A stretch of 9,335 nt of DNA, taken from assembly GCA_035706585.1 (NCBI GenBank), contig DASSUW010000326.1:1-9335 (forward strand), given 5' to 3'. Each line of letters begins with the position of its first letter. The first letter of the stretch is position 1. A program made the position numbers and the translations under genes. Below the pieces are notes generated by a model. It was given only the letters and a program-made list of their open reading frames with translations, was not told the origin of the DNA and ran no database searches. Origin of the DNA: DASSUW01 sp035706585 (GTDB taxonomy: Bacteria; Actinomycetota; Thermoleophilia; Solirubrobacterales; Solirubrobacteraceae). Shown here piece by piece: positions 1 to 6,132 of the stretch.

Positions 1-459
1 ACCCACCCCGCCGACGCGATGCGCACGGCGGAGGTCCTCGGGCTCGGCGAGAACGGCCGCTACCTGCTCGCCGCGACGTTCGGCAACGTGCACGGCTTCA
101 CCGCCCACGGCCAGGTTGAGCTGCGCCCGGAGATCCTCGCCGACGGCCAGCAGGCGCTCGCGCACGTCCGCCCGGGCGCGCGCTTCGACTATGTCTTCCA
201 CGGCTCCAGCGGCTCGTCGGAGGAGGACCTGCAGGCGGCCGTCGCCAACGGCGTCGTGAAGGTGAACCTCGACTCCGAGGCGCAGTACGCGTTCACGCGC
301 GGCGCGGCCGAGCACCTGTTCGCCCACTACGAGGGCGGCGGCAAGCAGGCCTACGATCCGCGGGTATGGGGCGCCGCGGCGGAGATGGGCATGGCCGCGC
401 GCATCACGACCGCCTGCGAGCAGCTCGGCTCGGCCGGACGCAGCATCACTCGCGCATGA
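1..459 (+). CDS. fba: Class II fructose-bisphosphate aldolase, C-terminal part (5' end outside window)
   Basis: Glycolytic/gluconeogenic zinc enzyme that interconverts fructose 1,6-bisphosphate with dihydroxyacetone phosphate and glyceraldehyde 3-phosphate in the cytosol. The frame is open from base 1, giving 152 visible residues ending in TGA; the ATG at 19 is internal (THPADAM), not the start. Family signatures seen: AATFGNVHG (visible residue 31 is the zinc-ligand His, equivalent to E. coli FbaA His226), LRPEIL, VFHGSSGS (His67, second C-terminal zinc ligand), VKVNLDSEAQYAF (matching the family's NIDTDTQ phosphate/substrate loop) and YDPRVW near the end. This is the long FbaA-like subtype; about 190-200 residues are missing upstream. 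The last 14 bp overlap the convergent lysR gene. Family identification is secure; physiological direction is not visible. Confidence 0.95.
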   Translation, partial: THPADAMRTAEVLGLGENGRYLLAATFGNVHGFTAHGQVELRPEILADGQQALAHVRPGARFDYVFHGSSGSSEEDLQAAVANGVVKVNLDSEAQYAFTRGAAEHLFAHYEGGGKQAYDPRVWGAAAEMGMAARITTACEQLGSAGRSITRA

Positions 460-1306
460 GATCGAGGAACGCGCGTGCGAGCGGCGACCAGTCCGCGCGC
501 GTGAACGCGCACAGCTCCCGTGACCGCGGCGGGTCGAGACTGCGCGCCGCACGTCGCTGCGGCCCGCCGACGATGTTGACCGGCACGAGCGCCGGCCCGA
601 GTCCAGCCCCAGCGAGCGCCGGGACGGCGGCGATCTGAGCCGTCCGCACCGCGGGTCGCGGTGTGAAGCCTGCGGCGGCGCACAGCTCGTCGGTCAGCTG
701 CGCGAGCGCATGCCCGCGCTCGAACAGCACCCAGTCGCGGTCGGCCAGCGCGGCCAGCGGCACCGGCCCATCATCCTCGCGCAGCGGGTCGCCAGGCGGG
801 AGGACGATCACGAGCTCCTCGGCTCCGAGCGGCTCGAGCGGACCCGTCCACGCGTCGGGGCGCGGCCCGATCCCGAGGTCGGCGCTGCCCTGCGCGACCG
901 CCTCGGCCAGCGCGGGACCGTCGCGATGCTCGTGCAGGCGTACCGTCCGTGCCGGGTGGCGCGCCCGCCAGCGGCGCAGGACCGGGGGCAGCAGACCGAT
1001 AGCGACGGTCCCGACGGTGGCGATCTCGAGCTCACCGGCCTCGAGCCCGAGGACCATGCGCGCCGAGCGGCGCGCCCGCGCGGTGGCGGCCAGCGCCGCG
1101 CGCGCGGCCGGCAACAGCGCCTCGCCGGCCGCCGTCGCTCGCACACCGCGCGGAAGCCGTTCCAGGAGCGCGCCGCCGATCTCGGCTTCGAGCGCGCGGA
1201 TCTGCTGCGAGAGCGTGGGTTGGGAGACGTGCAGCGTCAGCGCGGCGCGGCCGAGCGAGCCCTCGTCGATGACGGCGACGAGATATTCGAGCTGCCGAAA
1301 AGTCAT
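446..1306 (-). CDS. LysR-family transcriptional regulator
   Basis: 286-aa LysR-type regulator, normal family length. Residues 1-60 form the winged helix-turn-helix (FRQLEYLVAV, then HVSQPTLSQQIRALE as recognition region, then the LLERLPRGVRATAAGEALL wing). Residues 81-90 act as linker and about 91-284 match the LysR substrate-binding domain (ELEIATVGTVAIGLLPPVL opening strand, ADLGIGPRP, LVIVLPPGDPL). The effector is unknown. The gene is divergent from a MMPL transporter with 65 bp between starts, the usual arrangement for a LysR regulator controlling its neighbour and itself. The ATG has no Shine-Dalgarno sequence, but TAGAAT lies exactly 6 nt upstream, so the mRNA is probably leaderless. 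An ATAG-N7-CTAT dyad overlaps the start. The 3' end overlaps the aldolase stop by 14 bp. Two cysteines are present but I do not see evidence for an OxyR redox pair. Confidence 0.93.
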   Translation of the reverse strand: MTFRQLEYLVAVIDEGSLGRAALTLHVSQPTLSQQIRALEAEIGGALLERLPRGVRATAAGEALLPAARAALAATARARRSARMVLGLEAGELEIATVGTVAIGLLPPVLRRWRARHPARTVRLHEHRDGPALAEAVAQGSADLGIGPRPDAWTGPLEPLGAEELVIVLPPGDPLREDDGPVPLAALADRDWVLFERGHALAQLTDELCAAAGFTPRPAVRTAQIAAVPALAGAGLGPALVPVNIVGGPQRRAARSLDPPRSRELCAFTRADWSPLARAFLDLMRE

Positions 1307-1319
1307 AGTGAGATTCTAT
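1305..1319. promoter_or_regulatory. LysR-type T-N11-A operator dyad
   Basis: ATAG-N7-CTAT is a perfect 4-bp dyad that fits the T-N11-A rule for LysR-type regulators. It overlaps the lysR start codon and its -10 hexamer, so binding would be expected to repress lysR. A second, weaker dyad AGGT-N5-ACCT lies at 1336-1348, nearer the transporter, and could be the second contact site. The match is seen directly; the function is inferred. Confidence 0.45.
1313..1318 (-). promoter_or_regulatory. Putative -10 element of leaderless lysR
   Basis: On the minus strand TAGAAT (TANNNT type) is followed by CTCACT and then the lysR ATG, a 6-nt spacing that puts the transcription start at the A of ATG. No Shine-Dalgarno is present. 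No convincing -35 is seen at 16-18 nt, as is common for actinobacterial promoters. Confidence 0.5.
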
Positions 1320-1371
1320 AGGAACCGTAGATAAGAGGTGTTGAACCTATGGATCAGCGAGCGGAGCATCG

Positions 1372-3498
1372 GTGGCGTCAACCACGCCCGAAACGAGGCC
1401 CACCGTGTTCCGCCGTATCACCACCATCACCACGAGATTCCCCAAGAGCGTCATCGCGTTCTGGCTGGTCGCCGCGCTCGCGCTCTCGTCGCTCGCGAGC
1501 GGTGTCGGCTACAAGGTCATGACCGACGACACCAGCGAGTTCCTGCCCAAGGGCTCAGAGTCCGCGCGGGCGATCGCCTACGCCCGGGACGCATTCGGTG
1601 TCCAGAAGGGCACCCGCACCGTGACCATGCTGGTCAAGCGCGACGACGGCGACACGCTCACCGCGGCCGACCGCGCAGAGGTCGGTGCACTCGCCACCGC
1701 GCTCGCGAGGTGGCCTTCCACCGGTGAGCGCGACGGTCGCGTGGTCGCCGCGCAGGCCGGCCCTGTCGCCCGCCACGGGCAGTTCCAGCTCGTCGCGCTC
1801 CAGTGGCAGGCCAACGCGACCGACCCGGTCGCGCAGGACCACTTCCGCGACATCCGCGACCGCGCCGCCGACCAGGCCCGCGCCCACCACCTGAGCGTCG
1901 GGTTCACCGGCGGCATCGCCTCGCAGGCCGACGAGGTCGCGGCGACCGAGGACACCACGGCAACCGCCCAGAGCCTGCTGTTCATCGCCGTGATCCTGCT
2001 CAGCCTGCTGTTCTTCCGCGGTCCGCTGGCGGCGATCGTCCCGCTGGCCTCGATCCTGCTCGTGGCCTCGGCCGCGAGCAGCCTCGTCGTGCTCGCCGCA
2101 CACGCGCTCGGCTTCAAGCTCGATACCAGCACGCCGCAGCTCATCACCGTGGTCCTGGTCGGCATCGGCGTCGACTACTTCCTGTTCCTGCTGTTCAGGC
2201 TCCGCGAGCGGCTGCGGGGCGGTGAGGACCGCCGCACGGCCGCCCGCAACGCCGCCGGCGCCGTCGGCCCGGTCATCGCCTCGGCAGCGCTTGCCGTGGT
2301 CGCCGCATTCGCGACGATGGTCCTCGCGGACTTCGGCCAGTTCCGGATGCTCGGCCCGGCGATCGCGATCTCCGTGCTCGTGATGCTGCTGGCCGGCGTC
2401 ACGCTGATGCCCGCGATCGCCGCGGTCACGGGCCGCGCGCTGTTCTGGCCGTCGCGCTCGTGGGCGCGCGAGCGCACCGACGGTCCGGCCGCCCGGCTCG
2501 GACGCCGCATCGCCCGCCGCCCGGCGCGCGCCGCACTGGCCGTGACCGCGGTCCTGATCGTGCTCGCGACGTTCGCGGCGGGCACGACCATGTCGTATGA
2601 CCTCGGCGGCGGCCCGTCGACGCCGGCGACGCGCACGGCCGATCAGATCACAGCGGCGCTCTCCGACGGCGCCACCGATCCGCAGCATGTCTACGTGAAG
2701 TCCTCGACGGCCCTGACCACGGCAGAGCTCAATCCGCTGCGGGCCAGGCTCGCCGCCGTCCACGGCGTCACCGCCGTCGGACGGCCGCTCATGGCGCCGG
2801 ACGCGCACGGCGCCCGCATCGACGTCGTCCTCGCCGACGCGCCGATCAGCGCCACGGCCATGGACATCGCCAGCGGCCCGCTCCGCGACGCCGCGCACCG
2901 TGCCGCGCCGGCGGGCGCCACGACGATGGTCGCCGGCACTTCGGCGACGTTCGCCGATGTGAGCCACGCGATCGACCGCGACATGCACGTGATCCTCCCG
3001 GTCGCCGCCCTGCTGATCCTGCTGATCCTCGTGCTCACGCTCCGCAGCGTGGTCGCCCCGCTCTACCTGCTCGCGGCCGTCGCCCTCGAGTTCGGCGCCA
3101 CGCTCGGCGCCGCCACGCTGGTCTTCCAGGTGCTCGGCGACGCGAGCGGCATCGGGTTCATCCTGCCGCTGGTGCTGTTCCTGTTCGTGGTCGCGCTGGG
3201 GACCGACTACAACATCCTCGTCAGCGCCCGGCTGCGGGAAGAGATGCTCGCCGGCGCGCCCGTCGGCGAGGCCGTGGCCCGCGCGGTGCGCAACGTCGCC
3301 CCCGCCGTGGGTGCTGCCGGCCTGGTTCTGGCGACCTCGTTCGGCACGCTGATGCTGGAGGCCGATGAGGCGACACGGCAGCAAGGCTTCGCGATGGCCT
3401 TCGGGATCCTCGTGGCCTCGCTGCTCGTCGCCACGATCCTCGTGCCGGCGCTGACGGCGCTGGTGGGCCGCCGGGCGTGGCGCCGCCCCGCCGTCTGA
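1372..3498 (+). CDS. MMPL-family (RND superfamily) transporter
   Basis: 708-aa inner-membrane transporter with the duplicated six-helix RND plan. TM1 is about residues 27-43, an extracytoplasmic loop follows, TM2-6 lie about 200-355, TM7 about 385-405, a second loop, then TM8-12 about 540-705. The proton-relay Asp-Tyr pairs typical of actinobacterial MmpL proteins are present in both halves: D268-Y269 (GIGVDYFLF) and D612-Y613 (GTDYNILV). Each is followed by a basic RLRE segment. Family members export lipids, siderophores or drugs by proton antiport; the cargo here cannot be read from sequence. The GTG at 1372 has GGAG 5 nt upstream; a second GTG at 1405 has GAGG 6 nt upstream and gives a start 11 residues shorter, so the start is uncertain. 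Divergent lysR is the likely regulator. A hairpin follows the stop. Confidence 0.93.
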   Translation: MASTTPETRPTVFRRITTITTRFPKSVIAFWLVAALALSSLASGVGYKVMTDDTSEFLPKGSESARAIAYARDAFGVQKGTRTVTMLVKRDDGDTLTAADRAEVGALATALARWPSTGERDGRVVAAQAGPVARHGQFQLVALQWQANATDPVAQDHFRDIRDRAADQARAHHLSVGFTGGIASQADEVAATEDTTATAQSLLFIAVILLSLLFFRGPLAAIVPLASILLVASAASSLVVLAAHALGFKLDTSTPQLITVVLVGIGVDYFLFLLFRLRERLRGGEDRRTAARNAAGAVGPVIASAALAVVAAFATMVLADFGQFRMLGPAIAISVLVMLLAGVTLMPAIAAVTGRALFWPSRSWARERTDGPAARLGRRIARRPARAALAVTAVLIVLATFAAGTTMSYDLGGGPSTPATRTADQITAALSDGATDPQHVYVKSSTALTTAELNPLRARLAAVHGVTAVGRPLMAPDAHGARIDVVLADAPISATAMDIASGPLRDAAHRAAPAGATTMVAGTSATFADVSHAIDRDMHVILPVAALLILLILVLTLRSVVAPLYLLAAVALEFGATLGAATLVFQVLGDASGIGFILPLVLFLFVVALGTDYNILVSARLREEMLAGAPVGEAVARAVRNVAPAVGAAGLVLATSFGTLMLEADEATRQQGFAMAFGILVASLLVATILVPALTALVGRRAWRRPAV

Positions 3499-3513
3499 GT
3501 CCGGCCGGGCGCG

Positions 3514-3548
3514 AAGAGGGGCGCCGCGCGCGTGCGCGGCGCCCTCTT
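3514..3548. terminator. Hairpin terminator after MMPL gene
   Basis: A long stem begins 16 nt after the transporter stop: AAGAGGGGCGCCGCGC pairs with GCGCGGCGCCCTCTT across a GCGT loop, with one bulged G. There is no U-tract, as is common in GC-rich actinobacteria. It sits between a plus-strand gene and the end of a minus-strand ORF, so it could serve both directions. Confidence 0.75.
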
Positions 3549-3570
3549 GCGTCCACGGGCAAGCCCGCGA

Positions 3571-3753
3571 TCAGGCCGGCGCGGTCGACGTGCGGCGCCG
3601 ACGCGCGCTGTCGGCTCGACGACCCGCGGGGGCGGCGTCGGCGGTCCCGGAGGCCGGCGGCTCGTCCACCAGCACGCGGTCCGCGCACTCGTGGAAACGC
3701 GGGTCGTCGCGCTGGTCGCATTCTGGGCAGATCCACGCGGGGGGCCGAGCCAT
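3571..3753 (-). CDS. Small hypothetical protein with possible zinc-ribbon start
   Basis: 60-aa ORF of uncertain reality. Its first 25 residues, MARPPAWICPECDQRDDPR followed by FHEC, contain a CxxC knuckle preceded by Trp and then H-x-x... more exactly HEC, resembling half of a zinc ribbon or rubredoxin-like knuckle. The remainder is Ala/Arg-rich and probably disordered. Codon third positions are mostly G/C, in line with the window. Against it: no clear Shine-Dalgarno and no TANNNT element stand before the ATG, and a normal zinc ribbon would need a second CxxC. It lies downstream of the terminator-like hairpin of the neighbouring membrane-protein gene. No function is assigned. Confidence 0.4.
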   Translation of the reverse strand: MARPPAWICPECDQRDDPRFHECADRVLVDEPPASGTADAAPAGRRADSARRRRTSTAPA

Positions 3754-3784
3754 CTCGGTGCCGCATCGACGTCCCCCGCGCGCG

Positions 3785-3818
3785 GCTACAGGTGGCCTGT
3801 CAGCGATCAGGCCGTAGC
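3785..3818 (-). terminator. Hairpin after the membrane-protein gene
   Basis: GCTAC, a 4-nt bulge, and GGCCTG pair with CAGGCC and GTAGC across an 8-nt loop. It begins 5 nt past the TAG stop of the minus-strand membrane-protein gene. There is no U-tract. This is a probable end of that transcript. Confidence 0.5.
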
Positions 3819-3822
3819 GCGA

Positions 3823-4398
3823 CTACTCGCCGCGCAGCGCGGTCCGGGCTGTCAGCGCCACCGCGCCGAGGATGACCAGCAGGCCGAAGAGCACGAGGCC
3901 GGGCGCGTCCTCCGCCTCGCCGAGCACGATCGCGGCCAGACCGACGACCGCAGCGGCGATCCGGTAGGCGAGGCTGGCCGCCCGCGTGACCGCCCGAGCG
4001 AGCAGCATCCCGGTGCCGCCGAGCAGGATCCCGGCGAAGACGAAGTCGGCCACGCCCCACGCCACCTCGTCGGTGAACTGCATCGCCACCAGCGGCACGA
4101 ACGCGGTCACGAGCGCGACGGCGACGGCGGTCCTGTTCTTCATCATGTCCTTCCGGGTCGAGGAACGGGCGATCGTCCGCCGCCACGAGGCGTCGGCGGC
4201 CATGCCGCGGACCATCCGGACCACGATCGAGCGCGCGATGCGCCGCTCCTCGATCCCGCGAGCCCGGTCATGAGCGATGTGGTCGTGGAGGTCGGCGTCG
4301 ATCTCGCCGACGCGACGTTCGCGACACTCGGGCGGCGCCTTGCGGGTGTCGAACCGCACCCACCGCGCCACCAGCTCGGCCGCGCGCTCGGGCGTCAT
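3823..4398 (-). CDS. PadR-associated HAAS-like four-helix membrane protein
   Basis: 191-aa predicted inner-membrane protein. Residues 1-85 form a charged helical region (ERAAELVARWVRF, VGEIDADLHDHIAHDRA, MVRGMAADASWRR) that resembles the HAAS/permease-prefix type of module found in membrane proteins encoded next to PadR regulators. Residues 86-191 hold four hydrophobic segments at about 91-107, 113-135, 143-160 and 166-185, and the protein ends in a short basic tail. Its ATG overlaps the stop codon of the padR remnant (ATGA), so the two genes were translationally coupled. Since padR is now broken, translation must rely on the G-run five bases upstream or on reinitiation. PadR partners of this kind are usually repressed by their PadR, so loss of the regulator may leave this gene constitutive. 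Biochemical function is unknown. Confidence 0.8.
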   Translation of the reverse strand: MTPERAAELVARWVRFDTRKAPPECRERRVGEIDADLHDHIAHDRARGIEERRIARSIVVRMVRGMAADASWRRTIARSSTRKDMMKNRTAVAVALVTAFVPLVAMQFTDEVAWGVADFVFAGILLGGTGMLLARAVTRAASLAYRIAAAVVGLAAIVLGEAEDAPGLVLFGLLVILGAVALTARTALRGE

Positions 4399-4644
4399 GC
4401 CGGCCCCCCGGCGACTCGTGGAGCACGTCCGCCGACCGGCTGGGGCTCGCCCGCCGCGGCACGCTCCGCCACGCGCGCCCCCTCGCCCGTCAGCTCGTAG
4501 AGCCGCCGGCGCGGCCGCCCCTGCTGACCGTCCTCCCAGCGCGACATGAGCAGCCCGAACTCCTCGAGCCGGCCGAGGGCCTTGTACCGCGTCCCGCGCC
4601 CGGTCAGTGCCGCGACCCTCTGTGCTCGCGCATCGCCTGCGCGG
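4395..4644 (-). pseudogene. Decayed PadR-family regulator (N-terminus lost, frameshifted)
   Basis: The minus strand encodes LTGRGTRYKALGRLEEFGLL, then SRWEDGQQGRPRRRLYELT and GEGARVAERA, ending in TGA inside an ATGA overlap with the membrane-protein gene. This is the recognition helix, wing and C-terminal end of a PadR winged-helix regulator of the sort that reads xGTLYKALGRLEExGLL. No start codon lies in this frame before the Met at MSRW, which is already past the DNA-binding helix. Just upstream, another frame reads FTAQAMREHRGSR, which is what a PadR would have before LTGRGT. A 1- or 2-base frameshift near 4608-4609 therefore separates the two. Everything before that is missing, and a palindromic repeat begins at the break. 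The gene would have encoded a repressor of the downstream membrane protein. Confidence 0.75.
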
Positions 4645-4667
4645 TAAAGGGGTCAGACCCCCTTACC
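4643..4667. repeat. REP-like palindrome, copy A
   Basis: A 25-bp near-perfect palindrome: 12-bp arms GGTAAAGGGGTC and GACCCCCTTACC around a central A, with one mismatch. The core GGGGTCAGACCCC is shared with copy B 59 bp away. It abuts the broken 5' end of padR. Palindromes with this core resemble the REP-type elements mobilised by RAYT/IS200-like transposases; that assignment is from memory of the type, not from a search. Confidence 0.7.
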
Positions 4668-4680
4668 TGTCACTTACCTG
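4662..4680. repeat. CTTACCTG direct repeat pair
   Basis: CTTACCTG occurs at 4662-4669 and again at 4673-4680, an 11-bp period. The first copy overlaps the right arm of palindrome A. It is probably part of the same repetitive element. Confidence 0.5.
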
Positions 4681-4707
4681 CCAAGGGCTCGGGCTTGCGT
4701 CGCGGCT

Positions 4708-4726
4708 AAAGGGGTCAGACCCCTTT
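4708..4726. repeat. REP-like palindrome, copy B
   Basis: AAAGGGGTCAGACCCCTTT is a perfect 9-bp-arm palindrome around a central A. Read on the minus strand it supplies the last codons (Lys-Gly-Val) and the TGA stop of the NmrA-like gene. Together with copy A it bounds an element of about 84 bp (4643-4726). Confidence 0.75.
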
Positions 4727-5491
4727 CGTGAGCCACTCGTGGAAGCTCGGGCCGGCCAGCCTCGCGCCCGGGTTCGGCAGCGCGGCGCCCTCCGCGTAGG
4801 CCTTGGCGTCCGGACTGCCGGGCTCCGCCAGCAGGCCGCCGCGGGTCTCGCGGATCTCGACCGCCTCATCGCGGCCGGAGAGCAGCGCCGCCGCCACGTC
4901 CGCGAGCCGCTCCGCGCGCGGGCCGGCGACCTCGGTGATCGTGCCGTTCTCGATCTCCGGCTCCTCGGCGGCGTCGGCGACCGCTTCGGCGGCGGCGCGC
5001 GCGGCCACGAGCTGGGTTCGCATCTCGGGCACGTGGGCGACCCCGTCCTTGATCGTCCACGAGATCACCGGCTCGATGAACTCGTGGAACTGGGCCGCGC
5101 GAACGATCCGGACCGGGAGCGGACCTTCGAGCAGCGTCCGCTCCTGCACGAGCTTGGCGGCGTTGTAGCCGCTCTGGAACCTGTCGATGCCGATGATCGA
5201 GACGAGCACGATCCGCTGCGCTCCGGCCGCGGCGCCGGCGCGCTGCACGTTCCGGGCCGAGGCGGCGAAGAACGCCGTCGCCTGCTCCTCGTCGGGCGAC
5301 GGCCCCGTCGCCGCGTCGATGATGGTCTGGACCCCGGCGAGCGCCTCGTCGAGCCCCGCGCCGGTGACCACGTCGACGCCCGTGGAGCGCGCGATCGGGA
5401 CCACATCGTGTCCGCGCCGCCGGAGGATCTCCACGAGGTGCGAGCCGAGCCGGCCCGTCGCGCCCGTCACCGCGATCTTCTGCGCCTGCAT
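4715..5491 (-). CDS. NmrA-like NAD(P)-binding protein (atypical SDR)
   Basis: 258-aa cytosolic Rossmann-fold protein of the NmrA/atypical short-chain dehydrogenase type, which bind NAD(P) and act as redox sensors or reductases. The dinucleotide-binding loop TGATGRLG is at residues 9-16, and GVDVVTGAGLDEALAGVQTI follows the family pattern of an acidic residue after strand 2 to 3. S98, Y109 and K113 (SIIGIDRF, YNAAK) match the Ser-Tyr-xxx-Lys spacing. FHEF and the WLTKGV end resemble the family's C-terminal substrate region. The ATG at 5491 has AAGGA 7 nt upstream, which fixes the start; the long frame upstream is antisense to the next gene. The final three codons and stop come from palindrome B, so the native C-terminus may have been slightly altered. 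The substrate is unknown. Confidence 0.88.
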   Translation of the reverse strand: MQAQKIAVTGATGRLGSHLVEILRRRGHDVVPIARSTGVDVVTGAGLDEALAGVQTIIDAATGPSPDEEQATAFFAASARNVQRAGAAAGAQRIVLVSIIGIDRFQSGYNAAKLVQERTLLEGPLPVRIVRAAQFHEFIEPVISWTIKDGVAHVPEMRTQLVAARAAAEAVADAAEEPEIENGTITEVAGPRAERLADVAAALLSGRDEAVEIRETRGGLLAEPGSPDAKAYAEGAALPNPGARLAGPSFHEWLTKGV

Positions 5492-5547
5492 CGTCCTGTC
5501 CTTTCTCAGGGGAGCTGTCTCTCCGTTGACAGGCGGCAGCCGGAAGA

Positions 5548-5575
5548 TGTGACGAGCTCGAACTGCCGTTACGGT
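5548..5575 (+). promoter_or_regulatory. Putative promoter of leaderless 138-aa gene
   Basis: TGTGAC (5548-5553), a 16-bp spacer and TACGGT (5570-5575, TANNNT type) stand exactly 6 nt before the GTG at 5582, with no Shine-Dalgarno in between. The same TACGGT-N6-start geometry recurs before the next gene. Confidence 0.45.
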
Positions 5576-5581
5576 GAATCT

Positions 5582-5998
5582 GTGAGCCCTCGGCGCAAAC
5601 GTTCCGAGGCCGACCCTCGGGATCGCGAGCCTCGCCCGGCGCCGGACCGCGCATGGTCGGCCCGGCGCAGCATCGACGAGCGCGATGCGCGGACCGACAT
5701 GGTCGCGTACACGGCGCTGCCGGCCGAGACCGGCCCCACGTGGGCACCCGACCAGCTGTCGGTGTGGCCGGTGGAAGGAGGCCGGTTCGGCTTGGACGCG
5801 CACTACGAGGGCGCCACCGGCGCGCAGCGCGCCGAGTACCAGGCGCAGAAGCTCGCGCAGCTCAATCTCCGCGCGACGGTCCAGGCGGACGATGCGGGTG
5901 CCACGATCCTGCGCCTCGGCCCGCTCGCGCACGAGGCGGCATGGGTGGCGCTCGAGGCGTTCCTCGGCCGCCCACCGCCCCGACCAGCGGGCGAATAG
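5582..5998 (+). CDS. Hypothetical protein, 138 aa
   Basis: Not recognised. The first 39 residues are basic and Arg/Pro/Asp-rich and probably disordered (VSPRRKRSEADPRDREPRP). Residues from about 40 form a compact region with DQLSVWPVEGGRFGLDAHYE, a helix AQRAEYQAQKLAQLNL, a strand RATVQADDAGATILRLGPL and a final helix EAAWVALEAFLG. The helix-strand-strand-helix order with LGPL before an EAA helix is loosely SPOR-like, but this is a guess. I chose GTG 5582 because of the TACGGT element 6 nt upstream; ATG 5699 (MVAYTAL), with only a weak GGA upstream, would give a 99-aa protein containing just the compact part. It lies 134 bp before the 694-aa candidate effector, which has a matching promoter geometry, so the two may be co-expressed. 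It is divergent from the NmrA-like gene. Confidence 0.65.
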   Translation: MSPRRKRSEADPRDREPRPAPDRAWSARRSIDERDARTDMVAYTALPAETGPTWAPDQLSVWPVEGGRFGLDAHYEGATGAQRAEYQAQKLAQLNLRATVQADDAGATILRLGPLAHEAAWVALEAFLGRPPPRPAGE

Positions 5999-6000
5999 CC

Positions 6001-6024
6001 GCTCGCGCGGCCGGGCCCGCGAGC
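6001..6024 (+). terminator. Weak hairpin after the 138-aa gene
   Basis: GCTCGCG and CGCGAGC (7 bp) flank a 10-nt GC-rich loop, starting 2 nt after the TAG stop. There is no U-tract. It could end the 138-aa transcript, or be chance in such GC-rich DNA. Confidence 0.3.
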
Positions 6025-6096
6025 CACAGCGCGCCGATCCGGTGCAGGGAGGCGGCGACACCCTCGAGGTCGCCGCGAAGGTCACGTTCCAGGTGC

Positions 6097-6126
6097 TGGA
6101 ACGCCCGGTGCCGCGGACGGTACGGT
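6097..6126 (+). promoter_or_regulatory. Putative promoter of leaderless 694-aa gene
   Basis: TGGAAC (6097-6102), an 18-bp spacer and TACGGT (6121-6126) stand exactly 6 nt before the ATG at 6133. No Shine-Dalgarno precedes the ATG. The hexamer and spacing to the start are identical to those of the preceding gene. Confidence 0.5.
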
Positions 6127-6132
6127 GCGCAT

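Noticed and set aside
1305..1319. OxyR binding half-site (ATAG-N7-CTAT)
   Set aside because: Only one of the four OxyR elements is present and the LysR protein shows no recognisable OxyR cysteine pair, so I call it only a generic LysR-type dyad.
1555..3384. 609-aa open frame on the minus strand
   Set aside because: It is antisense to the MMPL gene, is rich in Arg/Gly/Glu/Asp from GC-rich shadow codons, and has no recognisable domain.
3754..3778. GGGGGA ribosome site and ATG at 3766 on the minus strand
   Set aside because: It opens a frame made of Arg/Gly/Pro shadow sequence running into the MMPL gene; the site is probably chance in G-rich DNA.
5526..5531. Perfect TTGACA -35 box on the plus strand
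   Set aside because: No TANNNT hexamer lies 16-19 nt downstream, so it is probably not the -35 of the gene at 5582.
4607..5581. Long plus-strand open frame before GTG 5582
   Set aside because: It is antisense to the NmrA-like gene, which has a clear Rossmann motif and Shine-Dalgarno.
5492..6085. Upstream extension of the NmrA-like frame
   Set aside because: The Rossmann strand MQAQKIAVTGATG starts at 5491 with AAGGA 7 nt upstream; the extension is antisense to the 138-aa gene.
5653..6132. N-terminal extension of the 694-aa frame to GTG/ATG positions upstream
   Set aside because: This part overlaps the 138-aa gene in another frame, reads as Arg-rich shadow sequence, and the TACGGT-N6-ATG at 6133 marks a better start.
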